64,000 nt of DNA, taken from Verrucomicrobiales bacterium (GTDB lineage: Bacteria > Verrucomicrobiota > Verrucomicrobiia > Verrucomicrobiales > DEV007). This document shows positions 24,190 to 33,938 of this stretch, in pieces. The notes under the pieces were generated by a model. That model saw only the letters and a program-made list of their open reading frames with translations, ran no database searches and was not told the DNA's origin. The stretch lies in NCBI GenBank assembly GCA_029212615.1, contig JARGPJ010000005.1, positions 124,001 to 188,000 of the forward strand, given 5' to 3'. The translations under genes and the position numbers were made by a program. Position 1 is the first letter of the stretch, and each line of letters starts with the position of its first letter.

Positions 24190-26691
24190 ATGCGTTTTCG
24201 CTCCACTTGTTTCTCTGCCGCTTTAATCAGCTGTCTTTCCGGCTCCGCTGTCTCATTGCAGGCGGACAATGCCGGGACTGCCTTCCAGTTCATCGGCAAC
24301 AGTTGCCTCGAATGTCACGATGAGAGCATTCAGGAAGGGGAGCGCAACTTTGAAGAGATCACCTTTCCGATCGAGGATGAGATGGGAATCATCGCGGTTC
24401 AGGAGATCATTGATCAATTGAATCTCGGAACAATGCCGCCCAAAGACGCGGATCAACCCGGGCACGCAGCGAAAGCGAAGGCAATCGCGGCCCTCACCGC
24501 CGAGGTCGCTGATGCTCATGCCCGGCTCAAGAGCACCGGCGGGCAGACGATCCTCCGACGCCTCAATGAACGGGAATACCTGAACACCCTGGAAGATCTC
24601 TTTTCGCGCCGCGTCGACACCTTTGCACCCACCTCGACGTTTCCGACGGATCAAACAGACGGTCACATCGACACCATCGGAGACACCCTCGTGACCTCCG
24701 GATTCCTCCTCGACAACTATTTTGAGGCGGCTGACCTGGTCGTTGAGAAGGCTCTCGGCAAACGAACGAAACCGAAAGTCCGGACCTGGAAGTTCACCGA
24801 CAACTTCACGCAGGGTCAGGAGTTAAGCTTTCCGCACCGAAGCGTCTACAAAAACGAATTCCTCTGCGTTTACGAAGTTCCCAATACAACCAATCACGAA
24901 GGGGGCTATGCCGGGCTCGAGCGATTTCCTGAGGGCGTTCATGAGGCCGGATTCTACGAAGTCAAAGTGCTCGCCCACTCGATGCACCGCGACACCCCCT
25001 ACGATCCGAATATTTTCCGAATGGATCTAAGTGAGCCCTTCCGTCTCGGCATCGTTTCGGGTGATGCGCGAATCGGGGAACTTCATCATCCCCAACCGAT
25101 CGAACCTCAACTCGACGAAGTGACCGTCGCGGACGGAGAGCCCCAATGGTACACGATGAAAGTCTGGCTCGAAAAAGGTCAGCAACCCCGCTTCATTTTT
25201 CCGAATGGCATGGCGAACTGCCGCCAGGCATTTGCAAAGATCGCAAAAGAGTATCGGGATCACTGGCCCGCCGACGAGAGAGAGGAAGCATCCGGCATTT
25301 TCCAGGCACGCCGCATCGTCCTTACGTATGGGAAAATGCCGCATATCCGCATGCACGAAGTCGAAATCAAAGGCCCTCTCTACGACACCTGGCCACCGGC
25401 ACCGCACCGTATCGTCTTCGGCAAAGAGGGGTTTCAAGCAAAGAATAAACATGAGATTTTACACCGCTTTGCAGAAAGGGCTTTTCGCCGCCCCGTCAGC
25501 AACAATGAGATACAACGCTTTATCGACCTGACAGACCATCGCATTGAGGAGGGACATAGCTCCCGCCAGGCGACGCTCGACGGAATCAAAGCAATCCTTT
25601 GCGCTCCGTCTTTTCTCTATTTCGATGAAGCCGCTGAAGAACAGAAGGGCCGCCTCAACGCGTGGGATCTCGCGAGTCGCCTCTCATACTTTCTCACCGC
25701 AAGCCTTCCCGACGAGCCTCTCAGAAAACTCGCTGCGACCGGTGAAATCCTGGAGAAAGACGTCATACGCTCAGAAACAAGACGCCTCCTCGATTCGCCG
25801 CGCTCAGATGAATTCATTGAAGGATTCCTCGAGAGCTGGCTCAACTACCGCGCGCTTGGAGATCAGCCGCCTGATCGAAATTCCTCCGCAGCCTACTACT
25901 ACGACGATCTCGAAGCAGCGATGAAAACGGAAACGCAATACTTTCTGCGGGACCTTATCTCGACCGACGGATCGATCGTCAACCTTCTCGACAGCGACTA
26001 TACCTTTCTCAACCGTCCTCTCGCCAGGCTCTACCGGATCGACAACGCCCCCTTCAACGACGAAAATGCCTACCACTTCAAGCGTGTCAGCCTCCCGAAC
26101 AGCAGGCGCGGCGGCCTTCTCGGCATGGGAGGCGTTCTCACCGTGAGCGCAAACGGTATCGAAACATCCCCTGTCGTCCGCGGGGTCTATGTCATGGAGA
26201 ACATTCTCGGCACGCCACCTCCTCCCCCGCCGGATGATGTGCCCGCCCTGGAACCTGATGTCCGCGGTGCCACCTCGATCCGGGATCAGCTCGCGAAGCA
26301 CCGCTCGCTCGCAACCTGCGCCGATTGCCACCGGAAGATCGACCCTCCGGGTTTTGCCCTTGAGAACTTCGACCCCATCGGGCGCTGGCGCAGCAGCTAT
26401 CCTCAGACCGGGAAAAAAGTTCCCGCAGTGAAAATTGATTCATCGGGGGAACTCTACGACGGGAGCCAATTTACCGGGATCGATGAGTTCAAAGAGCTTC
26501 TCCTCTCGAAGAAGGATCAGTTCACGAAAAACCTGGCGGAGCGCCTTCTCAGCTACGGAGCAGGTCGACGAATTGAACTTCTCGACCGTCCCCGTGTCGA
26601 CAAAATCGTCGCCGCGGCGAAGAAGAAGAACTACGGCATGCGGACCCTTCTTGAGGAAGTTGTCACCAGCGAGATATTTCTCTCTCGTTAA
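24190..26691 (+). CDS. DUF1592/DUF1588/DUF1585 cytochrome-c-like secreted protein
   Basis: This 833-residue protein starts at ATG 24190 (TTG 24181 would overlap the DUF1552 stop). It has a signal peptide, then a haem-binding CLECH motif near residue 40 in a short cytochrome-c segment ending LGTMPPKDADQP. DUF1587-like LRRLNEREYLNTLEDLF, DUF1595/1592-like ERAFRRPVSNNEIQRF and LRKLAATGEI, DUF1588-like SRRGGLLGMGGVLTVSANG, a second CADCH motif, and DUF1585-like RLLSYGAGR follow in order. It forms a conserved pair with the upstream DUF1552 gene. An electron-transfer or oxidoreductase role is inferred from the haem motifs. Confidence 0.9.
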   Translation: MRFRSTCFSAALISCLSGSAVSLQADNAGTAFQFIGNSCLECHDESIQEGERNFEEITFPIEDEMGIIAVQEIIDQLNLGTMPPKDADQPGHAAKAKAIAALTAEVADAHARLKSTGGQTILRRLNEREYLNTLEDLFSRRVDTFAPTSTFPTDQTDGHIDTIGDTLVTSGFLLDNYFEAADLVVEKALGKRTKPKVRTWKFTDNFTQGQELSFPHRSVYKNEFLCVYEVPNTTNHEGGYAGLERFPEGVHEAGFYEVKVLAHSMHRDTPYDPNIFRMDLSEPFRLGIVSGDARIGELHHPQPIEPQLDEVTVADGEPQWYTMKVWLEKGQQPRFIFPNGMANCRQAFAKIAKEYRDHWPADEREEASGIFQARRIVLTYGKMPHIRMHEVEIKGPLYDTWPPAPHRIVFGKEGFQAKNKHEILHRFAERAFRRPVSNNEIQRFIDLTDHRIEEGHSSRQATLDGIKAILCAPSFLYFDEAAEEQKGRLNAWDLASRLSYFLTASLPDEPLRKLAATGEILEKDVIRSETRRLLDSPRSDEFIEGFLESWLNYRALGDQPPDRNSSAAYYYDDLEAAMKTETQYFLRDLISTDGSIVNLLDSDYTFLNRPLARLYRIDNAPFNDENAYHFKRVSLPNSRRGGLLGMGGVLTVSANGIETSPVVRGVYVMENILGTPPPPPPDDVPALEPDVRGATSIRDQLAKHRSLATCADCHRKIDPPGFALENFDPIGRWRSSYPQTGKKVPAVKIDSSGELYDGSQFTGIDEFKELLLSKKDQFTKNLAERLLSYGAGRRIELLDRPRVDKIVAAAKKKNYGMRTLLEEVVTSEIFLSR

Positions 26692-26807
26692 TTCGCAGTT
26701 AGTCATACTGCTTTTAATTGAATTTCCCTGCCAGCGGCTCTTCAGTCAGTTTCTCTGGAAAGCGCCGCATTCGGCAGACATTCTGCTTCCCTGAAAAGCC
26801 ATCTATC

Positions 26808-29525
26808 ATGCCTTCATCCTCTTCCGCCGACTCATCCAAAGTGCAACTCCTCACGAGCGGCCTGGAATCCCTCGACTCCGAAGTGCGGGAGATCATGACC
26901 TGCCTTCAGGAAGTGCTCCGCTCAACCGGCCAGTCCCACCTCGCTGAAAAGCTCCCCTGGCTCGGAGGGGAAAGTGCCGAAGCAGCGATGGAGGAACCTC
27001 AACAGACCTCTGAAGTCTACTCGATCGCCTTTCAGCTTCTCGACATGATCGAGGAACAGGTCTCTCTCGCCACGAGAAAAGAACGCGAAGTCCTCTTCGG
27101 CCCTGAGACGGAAAAAGGGCTCTGGCCGCGGGTTCTCAAGTCCCTCAAAGATTCCGGCTTCGAAGAGAAAGCAATCGCAGAGGCGATGCAATCCGTCCGC
27201 GTCGAGCCGGTCTTCACAGCCCACCCGACGGAAGCGAAGCGCGCGAGCGTTCGCGAACGGCATCGCGACCTCTATGACCAGCTCCTGAGACTCGAAGAAC
27301 CGGGTCAAACCCCGCATCAGAAAGCGGAAGCACGTGAGGACATGCTCACGGCAATGGAAGCGCTTTGGAGCACCGGGGAGATTCACACGGAACGGCCGAC
27401 GATTCAGCGGGAACTGAGAAATGCGCTCTTCTATCTGCGTGAAGTTTTTCCTGAAACGCTCGAGAGAATGGATCGTCATCTCGAACATGCGTGGGAAGCA
27501 GCCGGGTTTGATCCGGCGACGCTGAGAGCTGCCGACGGAGGTCCGCGTATCCGCTTCGGTCTCTGGATCGGCGGTGACCGCGACGGGCACCCTTTTGTGA
27601 CCGCCGATGTCACCCGCGACACTCTCACCGAACTTCGCCGCCAGGCCTTGAAACTCTATCGTCGCGAACTCCGGGAAGCGGCCTATCAGCTCACTATTTC
27701 CTCTCCATCGCACCCGGCACCGGAAGCGCTCACCGCGAGGATCAGCGAGCTCATTGATGCCCTCGGCGAAGAAGGTGCCTACATCCGCGACCGGAACCCG
27801 GAAGAGCCGTGGCGCGCCTTCGGCTACCTCCTTCGCGCCCAGCTCGGGAGCGACCTCGACCTCACTCCCGAAGGCTTTCTCGCAGACCTCAAACTCTTCC
27901 ACAGCTCCCTCGTTGAAATCGGAGCGAGCCGGCTCGCAGAGCGCTATGTGCGCCCCATCCAGAGAAAGTTTGCCGCCTTTGGTTTTCATCTCGCTGAACT
28001 CGATATCCGCCAAAACAGCGCCTTCCATGACAAGGCCGCCTCCCAGCTCCTCGAAGCTGCCGGTGTCGAAAACGGCGAGTCGTTCGCAGAATGGAGTGAG
28101 GAGAAAAGAGTCGCCTTTTTGACGGAGGAACTCGAATCGCCGCGCCCATTCCTTCATATCGATCAATCAGCGGGCCCGGAAGCCGATGCGGTGCGCGAAT
28201 GCTACCGCGTCCTCGTCGATCACCGTCGCCAGCGGGGTCCCGGAGCCGGATCTCTGATTGTCAGCATGACCCGCCAGCTTTCCGATCTGCTTCTCATCCA
28301 CCTCTTCGCCCGCGAATCCGGTTTGAGTGAGCCTCAGGGGGAAAGTTTTGTCTGCCCGCTTCAGGTCGTCCCCCTGTTTGAAACCCTCGACGACCTCGCC
28401 AACGGCGCGGGTATTGTTGATGACTATCTCTCTCACCCTGCCGTAAAAGCGAGCCTCGAAGTGTCCGGCGGCACCGGCACAAAGAGCCAGCAGATCATGC
28501 TCGGCTACAGCGACTCAAACAAGGACGGCGGCATTCTTGCGAGCCAGTGGGCCCTGCACGACTCTCAGGAATCAATTTCCGCCGTCGGCAGAAAGCACGG
28601 CATCGAACTGCGATTCTTCCACGGCCGGGGCGGCACGATCAGCCGTGGTGCCGGACCCACAAACTGGTTCATGCGCGCCCTCCCCCACGGTTCTCTCACC
28701 GGCGATTTCCGCATGACCGAACAGGGCGAAACCATCGCCCGAAAGTATGCCTACCCTGACAGCGCTGTTTATCATCTCGAGAGCCTTCAGGCATGTGTCA
28801 CTCACGCCACGGTGCGTCACCGTATCGGCGAACCGATCGAAGATCCCGGAATTGATCTGATTCCCGCTCTCGCGGAGTGGAGTACCGAAGCCTATCGCGA
28901 CCTCCTTGAGACCGAAGGCTTCATCGCTTTCTACCGTCAGGCCACCCCGATCGATGCCCTCGAGCAGACGCAGCTGGGATCCCGCCCCTCGCGCCGAACC
29001 GGAACCGCCAGTCTCGACGATCTCCGGGCGATCCCGTGGGTCTTCAGCTGGACTCAATCCCGTTTTTATCTCCCCGGTTGGTACGGAGTGGGATCAGCCC
29101 TTGACCGACTTCATCGCGAAGCCCCTCAGGATTTCCAACGCCTTGCTGACACCATTTCAGCCTCCACCCTGCCCCGCTATATTTTCACCAGCGTAGAGAC
29201 CAATCTCATGAGCGCCAATCTCGAACTCATGAAAGCCTACGCCGACCTCGTCGAAGACGAAACCCTGCGTCAGACCTTCATGGGTAAGATCGAGAACGAG
29301 TTCAACCTCGCCCGCAAGCACCTCGGTCAGCTCTTTCCCCGTGCCATTCACGAACGTCGCCCCCGCTACGCCAAAACACTGGGACTCCGCGACGAACCGC
29401 TCAACGTGCTTCATCGCCAGCAGATTGAACTGCTCCGCGAATGGAGAAAGACCGAGGAAGATCTCCCGAGAAACCTGATCTTTTCAATCAGTGCGATTGC
29501 GAGCGGGCTGCGAACAACGGGGTGA
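26808..29525 (+). CDS. ppc: Phosphoenolpyruvate carboxylase
   Basis: PEP carboxylase adds bicarbonate to PEP to give oxaloacetate, refilling the TCA cycle. ATG 26808 gives 905 residues, a normal length; the track start is 30 codons upstream without family support. Signature motifs are VFTAHPTEAKR (catalytic His), GGDRDGHPFVT, LGYSDSNKDGG and FFHGRGGTISRGAGPTN. The C-terminal end QIELLREWRK...SAIASGLRTTG matches the conserved allosteric-site region. The stop lies 24 bp from the convergent chrA stop. Confidence 0.97.
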   Translation: MPSSSSADSSKVQLLTSGLESLDSEVREIMTCLQEVLRSTGQSHLAEKLPWLGGESAEAAMEEPQQTSEVYSIAFQLLDMIEEQVSLATRKEREVLFGPETEKGLWPRVLKSLKDSGFEEKAIAEAMQSVRVEPVFTAHPTEAKRASVRERHRDLYDQLLRLEEPGQTPHQKAEAREDMLTAMEALWSTGEIHTERPTIQRELRNALFYLREVFPETLERMDRHLEHAWEAAGFDPATLRAADGGPRIRFGLWIGGDRDGHPFVTADVTRDTLTELRRQALKLYRRELREAAYQLTISSPSHPAPEALTARISELIDALGEEGAYIRDRNPEEPWRAFGYLLRAQLGSDLDLTPEGFLADLKLFHSSLVEIGASRLAERYVRPIQRKFAAFGFHLAELDIRQNSAFHDKAASQLLEAAGVENGESFAEWSEEKRVAFLTEELESPRPFLHIDQSAGPEADAVRECYRVLVDHRRQRGPGAGSLIVSMTRQLSDLLLIHLFARESGLSEPQGESFVCPLQVVPLFETLDDLANGAGIVDDYLSHPAVKASLEVSGGTGTKSQQIMLGYSDSNKDGGILASQWALHDSQESISAVGRKHGIELRFFHGRGGTISRGAGPTNWFMRALPHGSLTGDFRMTEQGETIARKYAYPDSAVYHLESLQACVTHATVRHRIGEPIEDPGIDLIPALAEWSTEAYRDLLETEGFIAFYRQATPIDALEQTQLGSRPSRRTGTASLDDLRAIPWVFSWTQSRFYLPGWYGVGSALDRLHREAPQDFQRLADTISASTLPRYIFTSVETNLMSANLELMKAYADLVEDETLRQTFMGKIENEFNLARKHLGQLFPRAIHERRPRYAKTLGLRDEPLNVLHRQQIELLREWRKTEEDLPRNLIFSISAIASGLRTTG

Positions 29526-29549
29526 AAAGGGCCACCACTATCGCACCGT

Positions 29550-30743
29550 TCAAAGCACCATCCATCCCGCCACTCCGGCGGCGATGACGACAGCCCAGGC
29601 AGGAATTTTCAGCACAAGAAGGACGGCAGCAACGCCAATGAGGAAGACTACATCCTCAGTCGAACGGACCGACCCGATCCAGACCGGCTCATAGAGCGCC
29701 GCTCCCAGCAGGCCCACTACCGCTGCGTTCGCCCCGGCGAGTGCCGCGCGAGCTGAAGGCTGTGCCACGATACGGTGCCAGAACGGCATCACGCCGAGAA
29801 CGAGTAGCCAGGCCGGCAGGAAGATTCCCACGAGGGCCACCGCCGCCATTCCCCACGCCCCCCCCGGGCCTTCAATGAGCGATCCGAGGTAGGCGGCGAA
29901 CGTAAAGAGGGGGCCCGGAACCGCCTGGGCCACTCCGTACCCGGCGAGAAACTCCTCCCCGCGCACCCAAGCGGTATCGACTACTTCGCGACTCAAAAGC
30001 GGCAGAACGACATGGCCGCCGCCGAAAACGAGTGAACCGCTGCGATACATCGCACTGAACGTTTCCAGGGCCGCCGATCCCGGAACCAATTTTACCGCGA
30101 ACGGGAGAGTAAGGAGAAGAGCAAAAAAGGCAATGAGACAGGCAATTCCGGGAATACTGGCGGACTTAAGAGGGTCAGGTGCCTCACTTAACCCTCTTGA
30201 GTCTGTCTCTTTCTTCAAAAAAACCAGACCCGAGACCGCTCCCAACGCAATCACCACAAGCTGCATCCATGCTGACGCGGTCGCGAGGATGACCGCCGCC
30301 ACGACAAGAGCAATGAGTTTCCTCCTCCGGTCAGGACAAAGCGAGGTCCACATCGAAACAACGGCACCGGCAATGACCACCACCACCGCGATCTGAAGCC
30401 CGCGCAACCATCCCGCCTCAGGATCAAGTCCCCCTCCAAATGTCGTCAGACCGATCCCGAAGAGGACCATGAGAATCGCAGACGGGATCGTGAAGGCAAG
30501 CCAGGCCGCAAAAGCCCCGCCCCACCCTGCTTTCCTCCATCCGATCGAGAGCCCGAGCTGACTACTCGCGGGACCGGGAAGAAACTGACAAAGTGCGAGG
30601 AGATCCGCAAACTCGGACTCCGTGAGCCACTTTCTGTCGCCCACAAAGCGTTCCCTGAAAAAGGCGACGTGAGCAGTGGGGCCGCCGAAGGAAGTGAGCC
30701 CGAGGATGAAAAATTCACGGAAGACCTGGAGAAAAGATTTCAT
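29550..30743 (-). CDS. chrA: Chromate transporter family (ChrA)
   Basis: This is a 397-residue double-domain CHR transporter. The first half shows FREFFILGLTSFGGPTAHVAFFRERFV and FLPGPASSQLGLSIGWRKAG. The second repeats the pattern as MYRSGSLVFGGGHVVLPLLSREVV and AQAVPGPLFTFAAYLG. Family members export chromate, though many act on other anions. ATG 30743 is chosen because AGAGG lies 5-9 nt upstream; the track start at 30776 has no such site. A palindromic hairpin is embedded in frame in the linker between the halves (coding ETDSRGLSEAPDPLKSAS). Confidence 0.9.
   Translation of the reverse strand: MKSFLQVFREFFILGLTSFGGPTAHVAFFRERFVGDRKWLTESEFADLLALCQFLPGPASSQLGLSIGWRKAGWGGAFAAWLAFTIPSAILMVLFGIGLTTFGGGLDPEAGWLRGLQIAVVVVIAGAVVSMWTSLCPDRRRKLIALVVAAVILATASAWMQLVVIALGAVSGLVFLKKETDSRGLSEAPDPLKSASIPGIACLIAFFALLLTLPFAVKLVPGSAALETFSAMYRSGSLVFGGGHVVLPLLSREVVDTAWVRGEEFLAGYGVAQAVPGPLFTFAAYLGSLIEGPGGAWGMAAVALVGIFLPAWLLVLGVMPFWHRIVAQPSARAALAGANAAVVGLLGAALYEPVWIGSVRSTEDVVFLIGVAAVLLVLKIPAWAVVIAAGVAGWMVL
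30165..30201. repeat. Palindromic insert inside chrA
   Basis: CTTAAGAGGGT and ACCCTCTTGAG form an 11-bp near-perfect stem around a 15-nt loop CAGGTGCCTCACTTA. It lies in the region encoding the inter-domain linker of ChrA, where an in-frame insertion is tolerable. It looks like a second REP-type palindrome, different from the GGGACAGG family. Confidence 0.5.
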
Positions 30744-30928
30744 GAAGCCTCTCGATGGTTCGTCTTTCATGGGCATACAATGGCTGATACGAGGATAAAT
30801 GATTCCGTCACCGCATAAAGAATGAACAAGCTGTTGCGGGGACGGTCTGAAACGGTCTCAACGACTCTTGCATCTTTCTATATTTCCCGACAGATTAAGT
30901 TTCCCCCGTTTTGTTCGTCCCATCCCTC

Positions 30929-33064
30929 ATGAATTTCCCTACCCGTCTCTTCTACGCCTTTCTCGCCGTCTCGATATTCATTCCGCTCTCTCTCAGGGCC
31001 CAGTCCGAAGAAGTCAGAGACAACTACGTCGTTGCCCAGCTGCTCTCCGAGCAAGCAACGATCACCGCCGGTGAGCCTTTCAAACTGGGGTTAAAATTCA
31101 CGATCGACCCGACCTGGCATACCTACTGGATCAATCCCGGTGAAACCGGCCAAGCGACAAAGCTGGCGCTAACCCTTCCAGAAGGATTCACTGCCGGCGA
31201 ACTGGAATTCCCTGTCCCGAAGCGATTTGTGACTGATTTCGGTTATGACATTCTCGAAGCCGGTTTCGGTTACGAAGGCACCGTCATTCATACGCTTACG
31301 ATAACACCTCCGGATAATCTGAAAGCGGGTGATGAGATCACCATCTCCGGTAAAGCCAGCTGGCTCATGTGTGACCCGTCCACCTGTGTCCCCGGAAAAG
31401 CCGATCTTTCAATCACCTTACCGGTGGGAGATGCCGCCGAAAAGTCCACTGACTCTGCCGCGATCTCTTTCTATACAAAAAAACTACCGAAGCCTGTCGA
31501 TTGGAATACGGAAGTCTCCCTCGACGAAGGGCTTGTCATGGTCACGACGACGGTTCCCGCTGACACCATTCCCGAAGGAGCCGCGCTTCACCTCCACCCC
31601 TTCGAATCCCGGATTTTCGACCAACTTTCCGAGCCCGAAATCCTGCAGGAGAACGGCAAGATTAGCTTCGTTTTTAAAGGGCATGAAGACCTTACCACCG
31701 CCCCGGAAGCATTCGCGGCAGTATTGGTAGCGGAAACCGATACCGGAAAGACAGGCTACGCGATTTCAACCGGCGGAGTCGCCTCTCCCGGCGTGACTGA
31801 AACCACCGACGAGGCGACACCGGTCGCCGCACCTGATGCCCTGCCCTTTGGCGGAGGCTTACTCGGGATTCTTTTTGCCGCCTTTCTCGGAGGCATCATC
31901 CTGAACATCATGCCCTGCGTTTTCCCGGTGATTTCGCTGAAGGTGATGTCATTCGTTGGCCAGGCCGGCGAGGACCGGAAAAAAGTCCTCGCTCACTCCC
32001 TCATGTTCGCCCTCGGCATACTCGTTTTCTTCTGGCTTCTCACCACTGCGATGCTGATCCTCCGTGCCGTCGGCAGCGACGATGTCGGCTGGGGGGTTCA
32101 ACTCCGCCAACCCGGCTTTGTGATCGGACTCATTTTTGTGATGGTGCTCGTCGCTATGAGCCTCTTCGGCATCTTTGAAATCGGTGCCTCGATGACAGCG
32201 GTCGGTGGCGACCTCGCGAACAAATCGGGCTACTCAGGCAGCTTCTGGAGCGGGGCGCTGGCGGTTCTACTCGCCACTCCCTGCACCGCGCCACTCATGG
32301 CTCCGGCGATCGGTTTCGCGCTGGTGCAACCTGCCCCGATCATGTTCCTCGTCTTCACCACGCTGGGGCTCGGTCTTGCGGCGCCTTACTTCGTCTTCGC
32401 CATCTTTCCGAAGCTGCTCGATGTAATCCCTCCTCCCGGCGCCTGGATGGACACCTTTAAACAATTCATGGGATTCCCAATGCTGGCCGTCGCCGTATGG
32501 CTTATCGGGGTTCTTTCGAAGCAACTCAACGTCGGCGGCCTGCAGTGGGCCTTAGGAGCAGTTCTCCTCCTCGCGATCGCCGGATGGATACTCGGTCGCT
32601 TCACCGGGTTTGAGCGCTCCGCCCCGGCCCGCATGAGAGGTCGCATCGCTGCGATCCTCGTCTTTCTTGCCAGTATCAGCGTCGCGTGGCAGGCCTCCGG
32701 CAGCCGCGCGGAGCTCAGCAATGTCGACATTCGTGACGTCATTGCCTCCCACCAGGCAGCCGGTAAACATGTCTTCGTCGACTTCACCGCAGAATGGTGC
32801 GTCACCTGCAAAGTGAACGAGCGAACCACCATCAAAACCGACAAGGTTCAGCAGATGCTGAAAGACAACAATGTGGAGTTTGTAATTGCCGACTGGACGA
32901 ACGAAGACCCCAGTATCACGGAAGTCCTCAAAGAGAACGGCCGCGCCGGAGTCCCCTTCTACCTCATCTATCCCTCGGATAAATCAGCAACCCCGATCTC
33001 GCTTGGCGATGGCATCATCACCCCGGGCGATATCCAGGAAGCGATCGACAAGCTGCCTAACTAA
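30929..33064 (+). CDS. DsbD-type thiol:disulfide interchange protein
   Basis: This 711-residue membrane protein passes electrons from cytoplasmic thioredoxin to periplasmic thiols. ATG 30929 gives a signal peptide (MNFPTRLFYAFLAVSIFIPLSLRA). The N-terminal periplasmic domain (about 25-260) contains WLMCDPSTCVPG, as in DsbD-alpha/ScsB-like proteins. The CcdA-like membrane core has IMPCVFPVISLKVMSFVG and ATPCTAPLMAPAIGFA with the two membrane cysteines. The C-terminal thioredoxin domain carries FVDFTAEWCVTCKVNE. It may supply reductant to the secreted redox proteins at 4.4-6.3 kb. Its stop overlaps the convergent GDPD stop by 4 bp. Confidence 0.92.
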   Translation: MNFPTRLFYAFLAVSIFIPLSLRAQSEEVRDNYVVAQLLSEQATITAGEPFKLGLKFTIDPTWHTYWINPGETGQATKLALTLPEGFTAGELEFPVPKRFVTDFGYDILEAGFGYEGTVIHTLTITPPDNLKAGDEITISGKASWLMCDPSTCVPGKADLSITLPVGDAAEKSTDSAAISFYTKKLPKPVDWNTEVSLDEGLVMVTTTVPADTIPEGAALHLHPFESRIFDQLSEPEILQENGKISFVFKGHEDLTTAPEAFAAVLVAETDTGKTGYAISTGGVASPGVTETTDEATPVAAPDALPFGGGLLGILFAAFLGGIILNIMPCVFPVISLKVMSFVGQAGEDRKKVLAHSLMFALGILVFFWLLTTAMLILRAVGSDDVGWGVQLRQPGFVIGLIFVMVLVAMSLFGIFEIGASMTAVGGDLANKSGYSGSFWSGALAVLLATPCTAPLMAPAIGFALVQPAPIMFLVFTTLGLGLAAPYFVFAIFPKLLDVIPPPGAWMDTFKQFMGFPMLAVAVWLIGVLSKQLNVGGLQWALGAVLLLAIAGWILGRFTGFERSAPARMRGRIAAILVFLASISVAWQASGSRAELSNVDIRDVIASHQAAGKHVFVDFTAEWCVTCKVNERTTIKTDKVQQMLKDNNVEFVIADWTNEDPSITEVLKENGRAGVPFYLIYPSDKSATPISLGDGIITPGDIQEAIDKLPN

Positions 33065-33837
33065 TCGGTCAGTTTCAGCATTTTGTCAGGGTAGTCGGTG
33101 ATAATCCCGTCGATGCCCCTCGCAAGCCATTTCGAAACTTCGGCTTTCTCGTTCACCGTCCAGAGGCCGACGAGGAAGCCCTCTTCTTTCAGAGAAGTAA
33201 ACACCTCTTCGCTTAAATCGCTGAACTTCCAGACGACCCAGTCAGGGTTAAGCGCTTCAATCTGCGCTCTCTTTTCCGGACTCAGTTCCTTACTCCCCAG
33301 CGCCCCGATCTTGAGATCCGGACTGAGCTTTTTCATCTCATGTAGAAAAGTCCAGTTGAAGCTCTGGACAATCACTGAGTCAATCACCTCAAGAGACTCG
33401 AGCACCGCCATATAGTTCGCGGCTGCTCCGGTTTTATGTTCAATCAATGGCGTCACCCCGTTTTCGAGACATACTTCCACTGCCGCCTGAAATGAAGGAA
33501 TCTTTTCCCCGGAGAAGTCACCGCCACCGAACCATGAGCCGACATCGAGGGCGTCAACCTGCTCCAGATTCAGTGATTCGATCGTTCCTTTCTCACCGGT
33601 AAGCCGGGGGAGTTCAGCGTCATGAAAGAGAACCAGGGCTCCGTCGGATGTTTCCCGAACATCGAACTCAATCACTTTTGCGCCCATCTCAATCGCCAAC
33701 TTGATCGAAGACAGCGTGTTCTCAGGAGCCGCAGCGGAAGCGCCGCGGTGCGCCATGATCATCGGGTCTGCGTTTGCATTCATGGAGAAAATTCCGGCCA
33801 GAAAGACGAATACGGGGATGGGGGTTTTGACTTTCAT
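33061..33837 (-). CDS. Secreted glycerophosphodiester phosphodiesterase
   Basis: This 258-residue GDPD hydrolyses glycerophosphodiesters to glycerol 3-phosphate and an alcohol. It has a signal peptide (VFVFLAGIFSMNANA) and then the catalytic segments MIMAHRGASAAAPENT, IEFDVRETSDGALVLFHD, TPLIEHK, VIVQSFNW and the end VGLWTVNEKAEVSKWLARGIDGIITDYPD. The first His-Arg-Gly and the Glu/Asp metal ligands are all present. It is encoded tail to tail with the DsbD-type gene. Confidence 0.93.
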   Translation of the reverse strand: MKVKTPIPVFVFLAGIFSMNANADPMIMAHRGASAAAPENTLSSIKLAIEMGAKVIEFDVRETSDGALVLFHDAELPRLTGEKGTIESLNLEQVDALDVGSWFGGGDFSGEKIPSFQAAVEVCLENGVTPLIEHKTGAAANYMAVLESLEVIDSVIVQSFNWTFLHEMKKLSPDLKIGALGSKELSPEKRAQIEALNPDWVVWKFSDLSEEVFTSLKEEGFLVGLWTVNEKAEVSKWLARGIDGIITDYPDKMLKLTD

Positions 33838-33938
33838 CCGGTGAAACTATCTCAAATTTAAAACCCCGACAATCTTTCGATTTCCGGCTTGGCGGTTGAT
33901 CATTTGCCCCGCGCGATCGAAGATCGGATATCCTCCCC

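Noticed and set aside
26922-28166. 414-residue minus-strand ORF within ppc
   Set aside because: It is antisense to strongly conserved ppc motifs; shadow ORF.
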